NCBI GenBank assembly: GCA_001774945.1
Contig: MFBL01000032.1
Location: 1 to 8,607 of the forward strand
Length of the DNA stretch: 8,607 nt
Source: Candidatus Curtissbacteria bacterium RIFCSPHIGHO2_12_FULL_41_17
GTDB lineage: Bacteria; Patescibacteriota; Microgenomatia; Curtissbacterales; GWA2-41-24
Reading direction: 5' to 3'
This document shows positions 6,331 to 8,607 of the stretch, in pieces. The notes below the pieces were generated by a model that saw only the letters and a list, made by a program, of their open reading frames with translations, was not told the origin of the DNA and did no database searches. Made by a program: the position numbers and the translations under genes. The number at the start of each line of letters is the position of its first letter. The stretch's first letter is position 1.

Positions 6331-6468
6331 GTAGCAAAAAACATCCATATTTCAACAGTATGCAATCGTTGTCTGCCTATAGAATCACCGAGCCGCGTAT
6401 AGTTACTACGAAAGGCGGTAAGTGAGATTAAGTGGTTAAAAATGTACCTAGTTGTTAGTAAGCAGAGA
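6331..6468. other. Intergenic stretch upstream of the dcw promoter, no gene seen
   Basis: Together with the operator and leader this belongs to a 343-bp gap between mraZ and the HTH gene. I see no tRNA, no convincing intrinsic terminator for the HTH gene and no credible small gene. A T-rich run (minus strand GGATGTTTTTTGC) just upstream of TTGACA might act as an UP-like element. Confidence 0.5.
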
Positions 6469-6936
6469 TTATTGTGGACTTTTTGTAATTAGCAATTGGG
6501 CTTTAGGATCATCAGTATCGAGCCCAAGAGCTTCTAGAAACCTTTCAGCACTTATACTTGTTGCTCCACCCGATTCCACCTTAGATATCGTAGATTGATT
6601 AACACCAAGTTTATTAGCGACTTGGTGTTGGGAAAGTTTGGCTTCTATCCTCAATCTTCGTAATAAGAGAGTGTATGTTAACTCCTCCAATGGGGACCTA
6701 AGAACACTTATTGTGCTAACCAGTCTTCTAGTTCGAACAGATTGAATGTCTGGCACTCCAAACCTATCAAATATTTCTTTGCGGGCTTTTTCTAGTTCGC
6801 GAATAGCCGTCATTTGCTGCTCTGCGACATCCGCCTCCGCATCTTTTCCTTCCTTAATGGCTTTCCAAGCAGCTTCGGCAGCAATACGGTAAGCCTCCTG
6901 ATGGGCGCGTTCAATCATAGCGCCGAATGCTAACAT
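6469..6936 (-). CDS. XRE-family helix-turn-helix protein with N-terminal helical region
   Basis: 155 residues. The C-terminal part (about 93-140) is a Cro/C1-type HTH: RRLRIEAKLSQHQVANKLGV followed by NQSTISKVESG and AERFLEALGL, with the usual Q-x-x-V-A and S-T-I-S-K-x-E pattern. Residues 8-60 are rich in Ala, Glu and Lys and probably form a long helix or coiled coil for oligomerisation. The target is unknown; there is no adjacent toxin-like gene, so antitoxin function is not supported. The start is uncertain: ATG 6936 directly follows a TATAAT, with no ribosome site, and the next in-frame ATG is 18 bases further (6918). It ends 343 bp upstream of mraZ and might or might not influence the dcw promoter. 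Confidence 0.8.
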   Translation of the reverse strand: MLAFGAMIERAHQEAYRIAAEAAWKAIKEGKDAEADVAEQQMTAIRELEKARKEIFDRFGVPDIQSVRTRRLVSTISVLRSPLEELTYTLLLRRLRIEAKLSQHQVANKLGVNQSTISKVESGGATSISAERFLEALGLDTDDPKAQLLITKSPQ

Positions 6937-6942
6937 ATTATA
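6937..6942 (-). promoter_or_regulatory. TATAAT -10 box abutting the HTH start codon
   Basis: A perfect TATAAT on the minus strand ends one base before the ATG at 6936. No good -35 is found at 17 bp (T-rich only). If used, transcription would begin inside the first codons, favouring the second ATG (6918) with a very short leader. Confidence 0.35.
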
Positions 6943-6968
6943 GGATGAAAATCAAACTTATAAAATTT

Positions 6969-7430
6969 CTAGGGGGTATATTCTTTGCGGTCGTAACCGA
7001 AGAGCGGGCCGTAGTAGACGTAGATTTTGGTGGGACGCAGCACAAACCAACTCCTCCCTTCGGCAAGCTCGTTAGCTTCCTCTAGGGTTGTAGGCATGTG
7101 AGGAGTTCCGCGCTTGGCGAAATACTCGCGAGCGGCAGGTAAAATTTCCTCCTCCTTCAGACTAAATGCCTTGCCTTCTACTTGTAAACCTTTATCATTT
7201 CCCCCGCCTGTCGGCTGTTTGTTGACAACGGCTGCTACTTGCGGATTTTTATCAAGTTCTTTGGTATGTCGACTGACTTCATATGAAATCCAGTAAAGAT
7301 TTAAATTCTGGTCATGGCCAAAAACTAAAGTCGTAACCCAAGGGCCTTTTTCGGATGCGGTTGCCAAAACCATCTCCCGCGTATCCCTTAAAATTTCTTC
7401 TATCAGTTCTCTTAAATTAACGTCTTGCAC
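6969..7430 (-). CDS. Pyridoxamine 5'-phosphate oxidase-like flavin-binding split-barrel protein
   Basis: 153 residues from a GTG start. Fits the PNPOx-like FMN-binding split-barrel family: an N-terminal helix (LRELIEEILRDTREM, 6-20), VLATASEKGPWVTTLVFGHD (21-40), NLYWISYEVSRHTKELDKNPQVAAVV (44-69) as the phosphate/FMN-contacting core, a VEGKAFSL strand (84-91) and WFVLRPTKIYVYYGPLFGYD (128-147). The substrate is unknown; most such small proteins are not true PdxH, so no gene symbol is given. The GTG directly follows the stop of the upstream microORF (TAAGTG), with AGGA 11 bases before the start. The next in-frame Met (residue 20) would delete the conserved first helix, which supports the GTG. 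Confidence 0.85.
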   Translation of the reverse strand: MQDVNLRELIEEILRDTREMVLATASEKGPWVTTLVFGHDQNLNLYWISYEVSRHTKELDKNPQVAAVVNKQPTGGGNDKGLQVEGKAFSLKEEEILPAAREYFAKRGTPHMPTTLEEANELAEGRSWFVLRPTKIYVYYGPLFGYDRKEYTP

Positions 7431-7517
7431 TTAGGAGCCGATCCTAAAAATCATAAATGCAATTACGATTGCAGCCAAAATCATTAAGCAAATTATTGCC
7501 AGTATTTGCTTGGCCAT
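7431..7517 (-). CDS. 28-aa single-membrane-segment microprotein (putative)
   Basis: ATG at 7517 to TAA at 7433-7431 encodes MAKQILAIICLMILAA then IVIAFMIFRIGS: a Lys near the start, about 20 uninterrupted hydrophobic residues, and a basic residue near the end. It overlaps the last 25 bases of purF in another frame, and its stop directly abuts the GTG of the next gene, an arrangement expected for translational coupling. No clear Shine-Dalgarno precedes it. Function unknown. It may be a real membrane microprotein or only a coupling ORF. Confidence 0.45.
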   Translation of the reverse strand: MAKQILAIICLMILAAIVIAFMIFRIGS

Positions 7518-8607
7518 TTATCAAGTGGGGCTGATTTTTTGGAAAATTGTTGATGAACGTAAGGGGTCTTAGTATATGCCGGATCGTACGGCCGCATATC
7601 AAAGGGATAATGATAATCAAGACAGCCGGTACAGTGACTGGCATGAAGTTCATCAGGCATCATGCCTAAAGATCTGGCCAATCCTTGCATGCTTAAATAG
7701 TGAAGTGATGATACTTGTAATCTTTTTTGTATTTGCGCTTCAGACATCGCGACAAAATTACCTCTATTGTCTTTGGTGACTGCACCCAACTCGTCTCTTG
7801 CTCCGATATTTACTCCAAGAAAACAGGGATTTAAGAATTTAGGAGCCAAAAACCGGCAATGAACCTCTTTAACGCCTACTTTAAGAAGATGTTCAACTAA
7901 AATTTTATAAGTATTAAGGCGAACTGCCGTATCATCTACCAAATAGATCGATTTGCCGATAATAGTCGGGGAAATAAAGAATTTCTTTTCGATTTGTTTT
8001 GTCCTAAGATACGGGTCGTCTTCGATAAATGTTCTTTTCGCCCAATCATATCTTTCCTTAACTAATCCCCTGATATATTTAAGTTTGAACTTCGGAAATT
8101 TTCGGGCCAATGTCTCATAAAAAGAAAAAGCCCCGGGTCTTGCGGTATCCGGGACTGCGACTACATAGTCGATGTCGGCAAGATTAAATTTGTCTTTATG
8201 ATTTGCAAACCTTTCAATTTCTTCATAGGCAAGCTGCTGGCCTAAACTTGCCCGATTTTCACCAATTACCCCATCCCAAATAGATGTTTCATTAGAAAAA
8301 TATAATTTTTCGAAAACGCAAAAGCTTTGCTTTTGGGCTGTCGTAAAATCAGAGATTATTACACCGTCAGCGTCTGCAATTAAAAGCTGGCCTGCTTTTA
8401 ATTTTTGGTTGTGGCGAATACTGATTCTATCCAGCGCGCAGGTTTCCGAAGCTATAAAAACGTGGCCGTTATCCTGAGTCCAGACCAGAGGCCTTACGCC
8501 CCAGGGGTCGCGCAAAGCTAAAAGCTTATCGTCACCGGTTAGCATCACCAGAGAATATGCCCCCTTGACACCAGATAAAGCGTTAGCAATTTTCTGCTTC
8601 CAGGTAG
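7493..8607 (-). CDS. purF: PurF-like amidophosphoribosyltransferase (N-terminus cut by window edge)
   Basis: About 370 residues are visible; the frame is open to base 8607, so the catalytic N-terminal Cys and most of the glutaminase domain lie outside. Visible are the end of the class II glutaminase domain (GVKGAYSL, ALRDPWGVRPLVW, ASETCALD) and the phosphoribosyltransferase domain (AVPDTARPGAFSF, KERYDWAKRTFIEDD, YLVDDTAVRLNT). PurF makes phosphoribosylamine from PRPP and glutamine, the first step of purine synthesis. Four cysteines match the [4Fe-4S] ligands of Bacillus-type PurF: in FCVFEKLYF (codon at 8320), NPCFLGV (7825), and HCTGC (7633 and 7624). SSLHYLSMQGL is also typical. Odd: the PRPP loop, normally DDSIVRGTT, reads DDTAVRLNT, and YFARPDS reads YFSNETS. 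A divergent enzyme or a repurposed paralogue is possible. Confidence 0.88.
   Translation of the reverse strand, partial: TWKQKIANALSGVKGAYSLVMLTGDDKLLALRDPWGVRPLVWTQDNGHVFIASETCALDRISIRHNQKLKAGQLLIADADGVIISDFTTAQKQSFCVFEKLYFSNETSIWDGVIGENRASLGQQLAYEEIERFANHKDKFNLADIDYVVAVPDTARPGAFSFYETLARKFPKFKLKYIRGLVKERYDWAKRTFIEDDPYLRTKQIEKKFFISPTIIGKSIYLVDDTAVRLNTYKILVEHLLKVGVKEVHCRFLAPKFLNPCFLGVNIGARDELGAVTKDNRGNFVAMSEAQIQKRLQVSSLHYLSMQGLARSLGMMPDELHASHCTGCLDYHYPFDMRPYDPAYTKTPYVHQQFSKKSAPLDKWPSKYWQ

Noticed and set aside
6126..6425. Plus-strand open frame of 99 codons facing away from mraZ
   Set aside because: It covers the MraZ operator, promoter and leader, has low-complexity, non-protein-like sequence, and everything around it is on the other strand.
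6331..6468. Search for a tRNA or small structured RNA in the intergenic stretch
   Set aside because: No T-loop-like GGTTCGAATCC or acceptor pairing; only short imperfect complementarities.
6469..6936. Toxin-antitoxin interpretation of the XRE protein
   Set aside because: No small toxin-like partner lies next to it; neighbours are a flavoprotein gene and the mraZ control region.

Overview
The window reads as a stretch of a Patescibacteria/Candidate Phyla Radiation genome, most like a Microgenomates-type organism. This is inference from gene order, short divergent proteins and moderately AT-rich composition; no marker gene is present to fix taxonomy. Every supported gene lies on the minus strand, so transcription runs from the right edge to the left. 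TAA, TAG and TGA all act as stops (mraZ ends in TGA), which argues against a recoded-TGA lineage.

Right part (8607 to about 6430): the 3' part of a divergent purF (cut by the window edge), a 28-codon single-membrane-segment microORF overlapping the purF end, a pyridoxamine-phosphate-oxidase-like flavoprotein gene whose GTG directly abuts the microORF stop, and an XRE-type helix-turn-helix gene with a TATAAT box touching its first ATG.

Middle control region (6468 to 6126): no gene. It carries the control signals of a cell-wall/division (dcw) cluster: a TTGACA -35 element, four perfectly phased 10-bp TGGTGA-type repeats (a MraZ operator), an inverted fifth copy forming a palindrome, and a leader of about 90 nt or more that can fold so that the mraZ Shine-Dalgarno is sequestered.

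Left part (6125 to 1): the dcw cluster itself, mraZ - rsmH - ftsL-like - ftsI/PBP2 - (unknown exported protein) - murE-like ligase - GlmU-like nucleotidyltransferase (cut by the left edge). MraZ should regulate the cluster, RsmH methylates 16S rRNA, the FtsL-like protein and the transpeptidase act at the septum, and the MurE-like and GlmU-like enzymes act in peptidoglycan precursor synthesis.

The most interesting part is the insertion between ftsI and murE: an unrecognised 226-aa exported or lipoprotein-like protein with its own strong extended -10 promoter and a leader holding two mutually exclusive hairpins around its ribosome binding site. Other points are a MurE lacking the usual N-terminal UDP-binding domain, and a PurF whose PRPP loop departs from consensus although its Fe-S cysteines are kept.
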